A stretch of 47,613 nucleotides of DNA from Mageeibacillus sp. UBA1212 (GCA_002309655.1 DBXM01000018.1:28232-75844); one strand, 5' to 3'; positions 8,615 through 16,665 are shown, counted from the first letter of the stretch. The notes: generated by a model not told the origin, from the sequence alone. Numbers and translations are program-made.

Positions 8615-9784
8615 ATGAAATACAATATCAAACTGATGAACAAGATTGCCGCGTCCGGCACCGACATTTTCGACAGGGACCGCTACGACGTCGGCGAGGC
8701 GTTGGAGAACCCGCACGGAATCATGGTCCGTTCGGCCAACCTCCACGATATGCAATTTGACGACAGCCTGCTTGCGATCGCGCGGGCCGGCGCGGGCGTG
8801 AACAACATTCCGATCGACGTCTGCTCCAAAAAGGGCGTTGTCGTTTTCAACACACCCGGCGCCAACGCGAACGCGGTCAAGGAGCTCACGATAGCGGCGC
8901 TCTTTCTGGCCTCTCGCGACATAACGGGCGGCGTAGAGTGGGCGAAAACGCTTGCCGGAGACCCTGACTGCGCGAAAGCGGTCGAAAAGGGCAAGTCGCG
9001 TTTTGAGGGCCCCGAGATCCACGGAAAGACGCTCGGCGTCATCGGTCTCGGCGCTATCGGCGTTATGGTCGCGAACGTCGCGCACGACCTCGGCATGGAC
9101 GTCTACGGCTACGACCCGTACATCTCCATCGGTTCCGCGTGGGGCCTCTCCAGGAAAATCCACAAGGCCGACACGCTTAAGGAGATTTTCGAGGTCAGCG
9201 ACTATATTACGGTGCACGTTCCGCTGAATCCCTCCACGAAGGGCTCGATCAACGCCGAGACGATCTCCCAGATGAAGTACGGCGTCAGGATCCTGAACCT
9301 CGCGAGAGGCGAGATCGTGGACTACGCCGACATGGACGCGGCGCTCAGATCCGGAAAGGTCGCGAAATACGTTACCGACTTCCCGTCACCGGAGGTTCTT
9401 GAGATGCCCAACACCGTCGCGATCCCGCACCTCGGAGCGTCAACACCCGAGTCCGAGATTAACTGCGCGTGCATGGCGGCCCGCGAACTCCGCGACTACA
9501 TCGAGTACGGAGTCGTCAAGAACAGCGTGAACCTGCCGAACGTCGAGACGCTTCCCGACTGCAAGGTGCGCGTCTGCATCATCCACGAAAACATCCCGAG
9601 CATGATCTCGAACATCACGTCGATCTTCGGCTCCTCGAAGATCAACATCGAACACCTCACGAACCAGTCCAAAAAGGAGATGGCCTACACGGTGCTCGAC
9701 ACGAATTCCGAAGTCACGAACGAGCTTCTCGGACGCATCGCGGCGACCGAGGGCATTATCAGAGTGAGAAAGATCGAGTATTGA
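8615..9784 (+). CDS. serA: D-3-phosphoglycerate dehydrogenase with ACT domain
   Basis: 389 aa. Catalyses the NAD-dependent oxidation of 3-phosphoglycerate, the first committed step of serine synthesis. The Rossmann motif is VIGLGAIG (GLGAIG at 144-149) with D167 after the second strand. The catalytic set is R231 (LARGEIV), E260 and H272 (PHLGAS). A C-terminal ACT domain (about 318-389; CIIHENIPSMISNITSIF) is likely to sense serine. The fold is the short type lacking the ASB domain. The GGGAGG ribosome binding site is rather distant from the ATG. It sits just after serC and before a good terminator. Confidence 0.96.
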   Translation: MKYNIKLMNKIAASGTDIFDRDRYDVGEALENPHGIMVRSANLHDMQFDDSLLAIARAGAGVNNIPIDVCSKKGVVVFNTPGANANAVKELTIAALFLASRDITGGVEWAKTLAGDPDCAKAVEKGKSRFEGPEIHGKTLGVIGLGAIGVMVANVAHDLGMDVYGYDPYISIGSAWGLSRKIHKADTLKEIFEVSDYITVHVPLNPSTKGSINAETISQMKYGVRILNLARGEIVDYADMDAALRSGKVAKYVTDFPSPEVLEMPNTVAIPHLGASTPESEINCACMAARELRDYIEYGVVKNSVNLPNVETLPDCKVRVCIIHENIPSMISNITSIFGSSKINIEHLTNQSKKEMAYTVLDTNSEVTNELLGRIAATEGIIRVRKIEY

Positions 9785-9803
9785 TTTTTGCCTGAAAAAA
9801 GGG

Positions 9804-9842
9804 AAAAGCAGGGGCCTTTTATTGCAACGGGGCCCCTGTTTT
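9804..9842 (+). terminator. Terminator of serC-serA
   Basis: Arms CAGGGGCC (9809-9816) and GGCCCCTG (9831-9838) with a 14-nt loop are followed by TTTT and preceded by an A-rich tract. Confidence 0.85.
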
Positions 9843-9876
9843 AAAAGGTGCATGTTTTTAAAAGGAGAAACTTCTT

Positions 9877-10452
9877 ATGGGCCTTTACGGCGACAGCTTC
9901 ATAATAATCGAGAGCGACGGTCTCGTCGTGACCGAAATGTCCAAGCCCGCAGCGCGCGCGATATCTTGCTGGAAGTACGGGCCGCCGTACGAAATGTACG
10001 ATTTTGACGGCGACGAAGAGGAACTCGAACAGGTCATGAACGGACTCCACTTCCCGGTCTACGACTCGAAAGGCTTTGACGATTCGAGCCGCGAGAGCAT
10101 AGCCGACCCGGCCGGCTTTATCGCCGTGGGACCTGCCGCGAAAATAAAATGCCGCGGTGCGAAACGGATCTACCGCAGAAGCAATTCGACGGACATCGCG
10201 ATCGGTCTAAAGCCGGAACTGTGCGGCCTCGGGAAGGGCTACGGCCTCAGGCTCACGGGGGCGGCTGTCAATTTCGCGCTGCAGGAGTTTCCCGACGACG
10301 GCGTCAGGCTCTCGGTGGCAAAGGACAACCTGCGCGCGTTAAAAGTATACGAAGAGGCGGGCTTCGTCCGCACGGGGCGCTTTAAGAAGTGGATGCGCGT
10401 GAAAGGGCGACTGAAGCTTAAGACTTTTTACGTAATGGAAACCGGGAAATAA
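9877..10452 (+). CDS. GNAT-family N-acetyltransferase
   Basis: 191 aa. The acetyl-CoA pyrophosphate-binding loop is GLGKGYG (117-123). The typical motif B region is NLRALKVYEEAGF (151-163) followed by TGRFKKW. The N-terminal ~90 residues are less typical of the family. The acceptor substrate (protein, peptide or small molecule) cannot be told from sequence. The RBS AAAGGAG lies 9 nt before ATG 9877. It starts 34 bp after the serA terminator, so it is transcribed either by read-through or from a weak local promoter that I could not identify. It converges on the next gene across a shared terminator. Confidence 0.85.
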   Translation: MGLYGDSFIIIESDGLVVTEMSKPAARAISCWKYGPPYEMYDFDGDEEELEQVMNGLHFPVYDSKGFDDSSRESIADPAGFIAVGPAAKIKCRGAKRIYRRSNSTDIAIGLKPELCGLGKGYGLRLTGAAVNFALQEFPDDGVRLSVAKDNLRALKVYEEAGFVRTGRFKKWMRVKGRLKLKTFYVMETGK

Positions 10453-10490
10453 AAAACAGGGGCGGGCCGCGCGAGCGCCCCGCCCCTTAA
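10452..10490. terminator. Bidirectional terminator between convergent genes
   Basis: Arms GGGGCGGG (10459-10466) and CCCGCCCC (10479-10486) are perfectly paired. On the minus strand the hairpin is followed by a T6 run, and on the plus strand by TTAAATTTT, so it can serve both genes. Confidence 0.8.
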
Positions 10491-10513
10491 ATTTTCCCTA
10501 TAAACAGGCTAAA

Positions 10514-11569
10514 TCAATGCTTCTTTCTGACGATGACCAGAGCCGCGCCGGCAAGGCAGACGACGGCAAGCGTTCCTGCGGCAAAGCTTCCGCAGCCCTT
10601 CTTTGCGGGCTTTTCGGTAGGCTTTTCGGCGGGTTCGGCAGTCGCTTCCTCGGGGGCCTTTGTGGGCTCTTCAGCCGGTTCTGCCGTAGGTTCTTCGGGG
10701 GCCTGGGTGGGCTCTTCGGGAGCTTCGGTAGCAGGCTCGGCCGTGGGCTCTTCGGGAGCGTCGGTAGCAGGCTCGGCAGTGGGCTCTTCGGGAGTCTCGG
10801 TGGGCTGTTCGGCAGGCTCGGTCGCTTCCTCGGTCGGATTTTCGACGGGAGCTTCGGTCGGAACCTCGGTGGGCACTTCCGTAGGAGCTTCGGTGGGAGC
10901 TTCTGTCACTTCGGGAGTCGGGGTCTCTTTCTGAACGGGATTCGGGTCGCCGTAAACCTCGATCTCGCCGAAACCTGAGTAGTGGAGTCCGTCACCCGGG
11001 TCATTTCCCATCTGGGTGATATGGATCAAAACGTATCTGACGGCCTTGTTGCTCAGCGTGTAAACCGGAGCCTCGCACGTAACGTAGCACTCGTCCCTGT
11101 ACGGATCGGAAGGCGTGTAGCTCGAGAACAGGTAAGCGCCGACGTGCTGCCCTGTCTCTCCGCCGATCACTTCGTAGGTCTTTCCGTCAGCGGAAACCGA
11201 AACCTCGTAGGTCGAAGGATAGGTGTAGCCGCCGATGAATTTCTGAGGAAGAAGACGAATCTCGGAAACGTTGTAGACGTCGTCAAGGTCGAGCTCAAGC
11301 GTAATGTCGACGTCAATGTCGGGGCTGCAGGAATACCATCCGAGCGGGACGACGCCGTTGTTCGTAAATGCCGGCCATTCGCCATCGGTCAGGAACTCGC
11401 TGCTCCAGAAACCGCCCGCCATGTCCGGGTTGTCAGAGCCGTTTACGATATCCATTTCGACTTCAACGTACTTGTCAAGCGCGAGGTTTGTATCCTCGGC
11501 GAAAGAAGAAATGACGCACAATCCAAGAACAAGCGCAAGCGCCAAAAATGCGCAAATCAGTTTTTTCAT
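10514..11569 (-). CDS. Surface protein: F5/8C (discoidin) domain on a Pro/Thr/Glu stalk with KGCGS C-terminal tail
   Basis: 351 aa. Signal peptide 1-24 (SFA|EDT). An F5/8 type C-like domain spans about 27-212, opening with NLALDKYVEVEMD and containing LPQKFIGGYTYPSTYEVSVS; such domains bind glycans or lipids. A low-complexity stalk (about 213-320) repeats EAPTEAPTEVPTE- and EEPTAEPATEAP-type units. The end is KKGCGSFAAG, a hydrophobic segment and RKKH. This Cys-containing tail is common on clostridial exported proteins and acts as a membrane anchor or processing signal (inferred). The RBS AGGAGG is well placed before ATG 11569. It has its own promoter and is monocistronic. Likely a cell-surface adhesin or glycan-binding protein. 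Confidence 0.85.
   Translation of the reverse strand: MKKLICAFLALALVLGLCVISSFAEDTNLALDKYVEVEMDIVNGSDNPDMAGGFWSSEFLTDGEWPAFTNNGVVPLGWYSCSPDIDVDITLELDLDDVYNVSEIRLLPQKFIGGYTYPSTYEVSVSADGKTYEVIGGETGQHVGAYLFSSYTPSDPYRDECYVTCEAPVYTLSNKAVRYVLIHITQMGNDPGDGLHYSGFGEIEVYGDPNPVQKETPTPEVTEAPTEAPTEVPTEVPTEAPVENPTEEATEPAEQPTETPEEPTAEPATDAPEEPTAEPATEAPEEPTQAPEEPTAEPAEEPTKAPEEATAEPAEKPTEKPAKKGCGSFAAGTLAVVCLAGAALVIVRKKH
10610..10930 (-). repeat. Low-complexity repeats encoding the P/T/E stalk
   Basis: Imperfect repeats of GGCTCTTCGGGAGC- and GGTAGCAGGCTCGG-type units encode the stalk of the F5/8C surface protein. A similar but shorter tract encodes the linker of the CotH-family protein (about 3080-3380). Confidence 0.7.
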
Positions 11570-11641
11570 AGTTTCCTCCTAAGGTGTTTCGCAGCCGTCG
11601 ATTTCGCAAACCGCGGCCGGAAGAAGAATTACACATCCGCT

Positions 11642-11670
11642 ATTATAACATTAAAGAACGGCGGGCTCAA
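11642..11670 (-). promoter_or_regulatory. Predicted sigma-A promoter for the F5/8C surface protein
   Basis: On the minus strand TTGAGC (11665-11670), 17 bp, TATAAT (11642-11647), followed by a leader of about 65 nt. Confidence 0.72.
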
Positions 11671-11703
11671 CTGTTTTATTATTCCGGTTGGCCGCCCGGG
11701 TCC

Positions 11704-12981
11704 TCAGCCGTCCGCGGATTTCCGGCTGCTTTTAGCCAATTTGAACGATTCCTCGGCGCCGAGTCTTGCCTTCGCGACGGGAACGCGCGCGGCCGGGTCG
11801 GGGAAGCAGTAATAGAGAAAATCGCGGTTTCCGGTGCAGATCATGTCGCCGAGTTCGTACCAGAAATAGTCGGCGTACAGGCTGTAGGAGGCGGAGGCGG
11901 GGTGCGTGAAGTCGAGCTCTCCGTTTGCGCCTGTCACGCGGATCCCGGTTGCGTCCTGCGTGAGACGGCCGCGGCCTATGTCGTAGACCGCTTTGAAGTC
12001 GCGCAGCACGAGAATTCTTACGTCGCAGTCGATCGAAAACGTACCTTCTTTAACCTCCTTCGCGATCTCCGCGCGCTCCCATGCGTACCACCGCGGAACG
12101 GAATCGAACCCGAAGTCGCCCGCGAGGCTTCCGAACTCGTCAAGCTCAGCGGAGCGGCCGCAGGATTCGCAGAAAATCCGGGTGCCTTTTCCCTGCATAA
12201 AGCCCTCTTTGCCGCAGCACGGGCACCTGAAGAGTATCCTCTCGAGGCCGTCGGCGCGGAACGTTTCCGCCACACGGACGTTGTTTTCGCGCTGCCAGGC
12301 GAAGTTGTCGAACGTGAACTTTTCGTCTAAAACAAGGTCAATTTCGTCAACGGTCATCTCCTTCAGGTCCTCGCGCGAGAAAAGCATTGACGTCTCCGAG
12401 CGGACCTTGACGCTGCGTTTTTGGAGCATGTTGTAGAGCGGGTCGCGGGTGAACGCGCCGTACGTTCTGATCATCAAAACAGGTACTCCGAGCTTCTTGA
12501 GAACAACGCCCATCCTGCGTGGGAGAGGGGTGGCGCAGCCGTCGAAGGAGTAGCTGGCCTCGGGGTACAGGAGCACGTGCGTGCGGTTCTTTTCGAGCGC
12601 GTACTTCATGTCGGTGATGAGCCTTACGTCCGTTACGAATTTGTTGGTGGGAATGCAGCCGAGATTGCGCATCAGGCCTTCTTTCCCGACAAAGCCGTCG
12701 GAGGTGCATACAATCGCGAACGGCTTAGGATAGATGATCGACGACGCGATCTCGAGGTCGATAAAGCTCGAGTGGTTCATCAGAATGAGACACGGCTCGT
12801 CCGGGAAGCCTTCCAGCCCTCCCGTGAAACTGTTTTCAAAGGACGTCGCCTTGAGGTCGCCGGCCCCGAGCGACTTCATCAAAAAGCGGAAAAAGCGCGC
12901 CGGCCTCTTTGGACTCACGCGGGCCGGCGCTGGTATGTTTTTTACCTTTTCGTAGGGAAGTTTTTTAACTTTTATCTTCAT
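11704..12981 (-). CDS. PlsC-like lysophospholipid acyltransferase with zinc-ribbon insert
   Basis: 425 aa. The acyltransferase HX4D motif is NHSSFID (H70, D75). The later block LYPEASYSFDG (Y139-P140-E141) corresponds to the EGTR-type phosphate-binding region but is divergent. Residues 251-275 contain two Cys pairs (CPCC, CESC) that resemble a rubredoxin/zinc-ribbon knuckle, unusual for classical PlsC (about 240 aa). The expected reaction is acyl transfer to lysophosphatidate or a related acceptor at the membrane; no clear membrane-spanning helix was seen. The RBS GGAGG lies 10 nt before ATG 12981. It is separated from the upstream glycosyltransferase gene by a strong terminator, so it is transcribed separately. 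Confidence 0.8.
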   Translation of the reverse strand: MKIKVKKLPYEKVKNIPAPARVSPKRPARFFRFLMKSLGAGDLKATSFENSFTGGLEGFPDEPCLILMNHSSFIDLEIASSIIYPKPFAIVCTSDGFVGKEGLMRNLGCIPTNKFVTDVRLITDMKYALEKNRTHVLLYPEASYSFDGCATPLPRRMGVVLKKLGVPVLMIRTYGAFTRDPLYNMLQKRSVKVRSETSMLFSREDLKEMTVDEIDLVLDEKFTFDNFAWQRENNVRVAETFRADGLERILFRCPCCGKEGFMQGKGTRIFCESCGRSAELDEFGSLAGDFGFDSVPRWYAWERAEIAKEVKEGTFSIDCDVRILVLRDFKAVYDIGRGRLTQDATGIRVTGANGELDFTHPASASYSLYADYFWYELGDMICTGNRDFLYYCFPDPAARVPVAKARLGAEESFKLAKSSRKSADG

Positions 12982-13004
12982 AATCCAGAGGCCTCCGGGT
13001 TGTT

Positions 13005-13054
13005 AAAAAACGGGAAGGACCGGGTCTTTCAACAATCCGGCAGCTTCCCGTTTA
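13005..13054 (-). terminator. Terminator after the glycosyltransferase gene
   Basis: Arms ACGGGAAG (13010-13017) and CTTCCCGT (13044-13051) pair perfectly, and on the minus strand the hairpin is followed by a T6 run. Confidence 0.85.
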
Positions 13055-13071
13055 AAAAGTATAATTCGTGA

Positions 13072-14022
13072 TTAGTCTTTTTTTTCCCAGTTAATACGCT
13101 TCTCTTCAACGACCAGCGGCCTGTTCGTGACGCGCTTGCTCACCGAGATGACGTACTCGCCCACGAAGCCGGTGAAGAACATGAGCACCGAGCCCACCAG
13201 GAAAATCGCGATGAGGATCGGGATGACCCAGAGGTTCCACGCCGCGGGAACGCAGATCGCCACAATAATGTAGGCGAGCGCGAGCAGCAGGTTGAGGCAG
13301 GTGAGCGCGAAGCCGGCACAGACCGCGAGCCTGACGCCGACGCGGGTGTACGAGGTGGCGCTGAGCATTGCGCCGTCGAAAAGGCTGACCCAGTTGTTGT
13401 GAGTCTTTCCCGCGCGCCGCTCTTCCTGGCAGTATTTGATGTCCTTCCGCTTGTAGCCGTACTCGGCGACGATTCCGCGGAGGAACGGCGTCGGGTCGTC
13501 AAGCCGGCGCAGAATGTTCAGGAAGTCGTTGTCGTAGAGTCCGAAGCCGGTGAAGTGTTCGATCTGGTCGACGGTCGAGAACTTCTTGATGAGCTTGTAG
13601 TACATCGTCCTGAGGTTGTAGAGGAACTTGCTCTCCTTGCTCTGGTTCTTGATGCCGCAGACGATCTTGTAACCGTTCTCCCACTCCTTCACGAACGTGG
13701 GAATGAGCTCCACCGGGTCCTGGAAGTCGGCGCACAGAAGCACCAGCGCGTCGCACTCGGCCTGGAGCATTCCGTAGAAGGGGGAGTTGAACTGGCCGAA
13801 GTTTTTGACGTTGAAAATGGCCTTCACGCGCTTCTCGCGGGCGCAGATCTCCTCGAGCTTGTCGCGGGTGCCGTCGACCGAGCAGTTGTCGATGAACTGA
13901 ATGTCGAACGCGTACTTTTTGAGCGTCTCGTCCTGCTCGAAAATGTCGATCACGGCCTGGCTGATCGCCTCGACGTTCTCGACTTCGTTGTAGCACGGAA
14001 TCATTACCGTAATTTTCTTCAT
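13072..14022 (-). CDS. Membrane-anchored family 2 glycosyltransferase (DPM1/GtrB-like)
   Basis: 316 aa from ATG 14022. I chose this start because AGAGG precedes it and the coding-like sequence begins MKKITVMIPCYNE; an upstream in-frame ATG at 14064 has no RBS. The GT-A fold motifs are PCYNE (9-13), FIDNCSVDGT and the metal-binding ADFQDP (98-103). Two C-terminal membrane helices (about 222-247 and 253-285) match GtrB/DPM1-like enzymes, which transfer a sugar to undecaprenyl phosphate on the cytoplasmic face. The NAD-dependent epimerase gene lies 122 bp upstream in the same direction, so the pair probably supplies a surface polysaccharide or glycolipid. Confidence 0.9.
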   Translation of the reverse strand: MKKITVMIPCYNEVENVEAISQAVIDIFEQDETLKKYAFDIQFIDNCSVDGTRDKLEEICAREKRVKAIFNVKNFGQFNSPFYGMLQAECDALVLLCADFQDPVELIPTFVKEWENGYKIVCGIKNQSKESKFLYNLRTMYYKLIKKFSTVDQIEHFTGFGLYDNDFLNILRRLDDPTPFLRGIVAEYGYKRKDIKYCQEERRAGKTHNNWVSLFDGAMLSATSYTRVGVRLAVCAGFALTCLNLLLALAYIIVAICVPAAWNLWVIPILIAIFLVGSVLMFFTGFVGEYVISVSKRVTNRPLVVEEKRINWEKKD

Positions 14023-14144
14023 ATTTCCTCTGTCCTCCGTTCGAGCCGCATTTGAACCGTTCATAACCGGTGAAGACCGTTTTAAAACGGTGCGGCTGGA
14101 GCATGAATTTTTCCTATTTTAAGGGAATTCCGGAGTCTGATCCG

Positions 14145-15110
14145 TCAGGCTTTTTCCGGCGTCTCCCTTGTCTTGCAGTGTTTAATCGCGGCGTCCGCCC
14201 TGACCGCGTCCGTGTCGAGATTCGCGAGGTTCTTTTCGAGCGCTTTGTAGAGGCGCGCGACGGATTCCTGACAGGGCAGGAAGCGGAACTCGCGGCCGAG
14301 GTTTTCGAAAAGCCGCCGGTTGCAGCCGGTGTACTCGAAGTTCATTCCTTCGTTCACGACGCTGATCGCGGACTTGCCCGTTCCCGCGCGGTTGACCGCC
14401 TCCGCCAGCTCCGTGAGAGTCACAGACTGCGTGGGCGTGATGTTGAAGACCCTGTGGCGCGGCTCACCGTTCTCGACAAGGGCGGCAATGATCGCGCAGA
14501 AGTCGTCGATGTAGATGTAGTCGAAGCGCACGTTCTGGTTGATGCGGATGTCCATGCCGAGCATGTTCTTGACGCAGGCGTTGGAGATGAACTTGTAGGT
14601 GTAGTCCTCGTTGGGTCCGAACAGGCCGAAAATTGTGGGGTAGAGCGTCATTTTGCGACCGCCGTTTTCGACGTATTTCGCGAGAACGTACTTCGAAAAT
14701 CCGTACGGGTCGGCGGGAACGCGCTCGCCCAGTGAACTCTCGCGCACCTTCACGAGGTCGCGCGACTTGTCGTACTGCGCGCCGCTGCCGAAGAAAATAT
14801 AAAGCGTCTCTTCCGGAAGCGCGCGTTCTACGTTGAAAAACATCCTGAGATTGTTCTCGACAACTCCGCCGCCGTCGCCGTAGCCTGTCTTCCTCGCGCC
14901 GCCTTCGCTCGCGCAGTTGATGACAACGTCCGGTTTTTCACGCTCAATAAAAGAAGCCACCGCGTCGCCGTCCAGGAGACTGAAATCGCTCCTCCTGACC
15001 CCGACAACGTCATAGCTTCCGGAGAGTGTTCGGAAATATTCGCAAAGGCTTCTGCCGACAAATCCGCCGGCGCCGAGAATCGCGATTTTTTTCATAAAGT
15101 TGTGAATCAC
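14145..15110 (-). CDS. NAD-dependent epimerase/dehydratase (extended SDR)
   Basis: 321 aa using a GTG start at 15110, chosen because AAGGA lies about 7 nt upstream; the in-frame ATG at 15095 lacks an RBS. The Rossmann motif GAGGFVG is at 13-19, and the catalytic Tyr-Lys pair is Y136-x3-K140 (PYGFSKY). The family opens a nucleotide-sugar at C4 (epimerase, dehydratase or reductase). The exact substrate cannot be told. It is followed by the GT2 gene, and both are likely transcribed from a strong promoter with a palindromic operator-like site in the leader. Confidence 0.88.
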   Translation of the reverse strand: MIHNFMKKIAILGAGGFVGRSLCEYFRTLSGSYDVVGVRRSDFSLLDGDAVASFIEREKPDVVINCASEGGARKTGYGDGGGVVENNLRMFFNVERALPEETLYIFFGSGAQYDKSRDLVKVRESSLGERVPADPYGFSKYVLAKYVENGGRKMTLYPTIFGLFGPNEDYTYKFISNACVKNMLGMDIRINQNVRFDYIYIDDFCAIIAALVENGEPRHRVFNITPTQSVTLTELAEAVNRAGTGKSAISVVNEGMNFEYTGCNRRLFENLGREFRFLPCQESVARLYKALEKNLANLDTDAVRADAAIKHCKTRETPEKA

Positions 15111-15122
15111 CGGGTTTCCTTA

Positions 15123-15138
15123 GTCAATGGTCATTGAC
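15123..15138. promoter_or_regulatory. Operator-like palindrome in the epimerase leader
   Basis: GTCAATG, GT, CATTGAC: a perfect 7-bp inverted repeat with a 2-bp spacer. It sits between the predicted transcription start (about 15145) and the RBS, a classic position for a repressor. Confidence 0.55.
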
Positions 15139-15151
15139 TGTTCAATGCTTT

Positions 15152-15180
15152 AGTATACTACGTGCGCGCGGGAATGTCAA
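15152..15180 (-). promoter_or_regulatory. Strong sigma-A promoter of the epimerase-glycosyltransferase pair
   Basis: On the minus strand TTGACA (15175-15180), 17 bp, TATACT (15152-15157). The -10 region overlaps the palindrome TAGTATACTA. Confidence 0.8.
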
Positions 15181-15249
15181 ATTTTTCGAACAACAAAAAG
15201 AGGCATTTCCGGGTTTACCGCATTCACGTAGAGCAATCCGAAGCCGCGA

Positions 15250-15390
15250 TTGCACTCCCGCACTTTTGTGAGTTTTCTCATTGAATAACGCCGGGAAAAC
15301 GCACAAACTGCCGACTTCGCGAGTTTTCTCTCTCAAATAAGGCGAGAAAATGCACAAACTGTTGACTTTGTGAGTTTTCTCTGCTAAACT
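15250..15390 (+). repeat. 51-bp tandem repeat upstream of the Fic gene
   Basis: GAGTTTTCTC recurs at 15270, 15321 and 15372, exactly 51 bp apart. The flanks also match (GAAAACGCACAAACTG / GAAAATGCACAAACTG, then GACTTCG / GACTTTG). About 2.5 copies are seen, the first partial. The last copy overlaps the predicted Fic promoter. The 312-bp gap 15111-15422 otherwise holds only the divergent promoters. Confidence 0.8.
15362..15390 (+). promoter_or_regulatory. Predicted promoter of the Fic gene, inside the repeat
   Basis: TTGACT (15362-15367), 17 bp, TAAACT (15385-15390). The spacer contains the third copy of GAGTTTTCTC. Confidence 0.6.
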
Positions 15391-15422
15391 GATACCGGAA
15401 AAATCAAATTGGAGGCGATCCG

Positions 15423-16568
15423 ATGAAGACCCGTGCAGGAAGAACGGTGCAAAACCTCGGCGGTGAGGCCGCTTACTTTTCGTATTATCCACAACCGCTC
15501 CCGCCTCAGCCGGATATCGAAATTGATGCCGGGATGCAGGCGCTGCTGATTGACGCGCATAAAGAGCTGGCGTTGCTCGAGGGAATATCCGGACAAATAC
15601 CGGACAGAGATTTATTCGTATCCATGTATGTTAGAAAAGAGGCGCTTGTTTCGTCGCAGATCGAAGGGACACAGTGTACTCTCGAGGACGTGCTGAATCC
15701 CGAAATTGACGAGAACGCCAACGCGGACGTATCCGACGTCGTGAATTATGTTCGCGCTGTCAACTACGCGATCGAAAGAATGGAGACGCTGCCCCTGTGC
15801 AACAGGCTGATCCGTGAGACACACAGGGTGCTTATGACAGGCGTTCGCGGAAATGACAAAACCCCGGGGGAATTCCGGACGTCGCAAAACCGGATCGGCG
15901 GCGCGGGAAGCACATTAAAAACCGCGCGGTTTATTCCTCCGAATCCGGACGATATGATTGAATGCATGTCTGACTTGGAGAAATTCATGAATGACGACGA
16001 CGGCATCGATCCGCTTGTTAAGGCAGCTCTTATTCACTATCAGTTCGAGACGATTCACCCGTTTCTCGACGGGAACGGGCGCGTCGGCAGACTGCTGATA
16101 ACACTCTTTCTGATGGGCATGAATACGATATCGTCGCCGGCACTGTACATGTCGTGCTACCTGAAGGAGAACCGGATTGAATACTACGACAGAATGAGTG
16201 AAGTCCGGAGAACGGGAAACTACGAACAGTGGATCAAGTTCTTCCTGCGGGGCGTTTCCGAAACGGCAGCCGACGCCGCAGAGACGGTCCGGCGTATGGA
16301 TGAACTGCACCGGAAAAACGCCGCGAAACTGGCATATGCGCCTAAACGCTCGCGGGAAAATCTGCTGAGACTGTTGGCGTATATTGAGAGCAATCCGATT
16401 ATCACTACTGTCAGGACGGCGGCGGCACTCGGCCTTTCCCAAAATGCCATCGCTAAATACATTTCTTATCTTTCCGACGCAGGTATACTGCTGTACTACG
16501 CCAGGTCCGGGAAAACGCGAGTTTTTGCATACGCAGAGTACTTGGAGATTTTAAGAAAGGACACTTAA
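15423..16568 (+). CDS. Class II Fic-family protein (AMPylator) with C-terminal winged helix
   Basis: 381 aa. The Fic core is complete: HPFLDGNGRVGR (H212-R223), with the catalytic His and the phosphate-binding loop. The autoinhibitory motif S-x3-E-G occurs as SSQIEG (S77-G82) before the core, which makes this a class II Fic with its own inhibitory helix. The C-terminus (about 325-372) resembles a winged helix-turn-helix (AAALGLSQNAIAKYISYL), suggesting DNA binding, possibly autoregulation at the upstream tandem repeats (inference). Fic enzymes usually transfer AMP to Ser/Thr/Tyr of a target protein. The RBS GGAGG lies 7 nt before the ATG. The gene is visibly less GC-rich than its neighbours and stands alone between minus-strand operons, consistent with acquisition by transfer. 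Confidence 0.93.
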   Translation: MKTRAGRTVQNLGGEAAYFSYYPQPLPPQPDIEIDAGMQALLIDAHKELALLEGISGQIPDRDLFVSMYVRKEALVSSQIEGTQCTLEDVLNPEIDENANADVSDVVNYVRAVNYAIERMETLPLCNRLIRETHRVLMTGVRGNDKTPGEFRTSQNRIGGAGSTLKTARFIPPNPDDMIECMSDLEKFMNDDDGIDPLVKAALIHYQFETIHPFLDGNGRVGRLLITLFLMGMNTISSPALYMSCYLKENRIEYYDRMSEVRRTGNYEQWIKFFLRGVSETAADAAETVRRMDELHRKNAAKLAYAPKRSRENLLRLLAYIESNPIITTVRTAAALGLSQNAIAKYISYLSDAGILLYYARSGKTRVFAYAEYLEILRKDT

Positions 16569-16611
16569 TGAACCCGGAAAACACCGGCGCAGCCATTCCC
16601 GATAAAGACTA

Positions 16612-16665
16612 AAAACCGGCCCCCTCTCAGTCAGACTGTTAAAGCCTGAAACCGCGGAGGGGGCC
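16612..16665 (-). terminator. Terminator between Fic and the GH109-like gene
   Basis: Arms GGCCCCCTC (16618-16626) and GAGGGGGCC (16657-16665) pair perfectly. On the minus strand a T5 run follows, so it serves the GH109-like gene and may also stop Fic transcripts. Confidence 0.75.

Noticed and set aside
14076..14091. Perfect palindrome ACCGTTTTAAAACGGT between the epimerase and glycosyltransferase genes
   Set aside because: No U-tract and no loop, so it is not a terminator. An operator there is possible, but nothing else supports it.
15250..15390. Repeats considered as a CRISPR array
   Set aside because: The repeated sequence extends through the whole 51-bp period with no unique spacers, there are only about 2.5 copies, and no cas gene is present.
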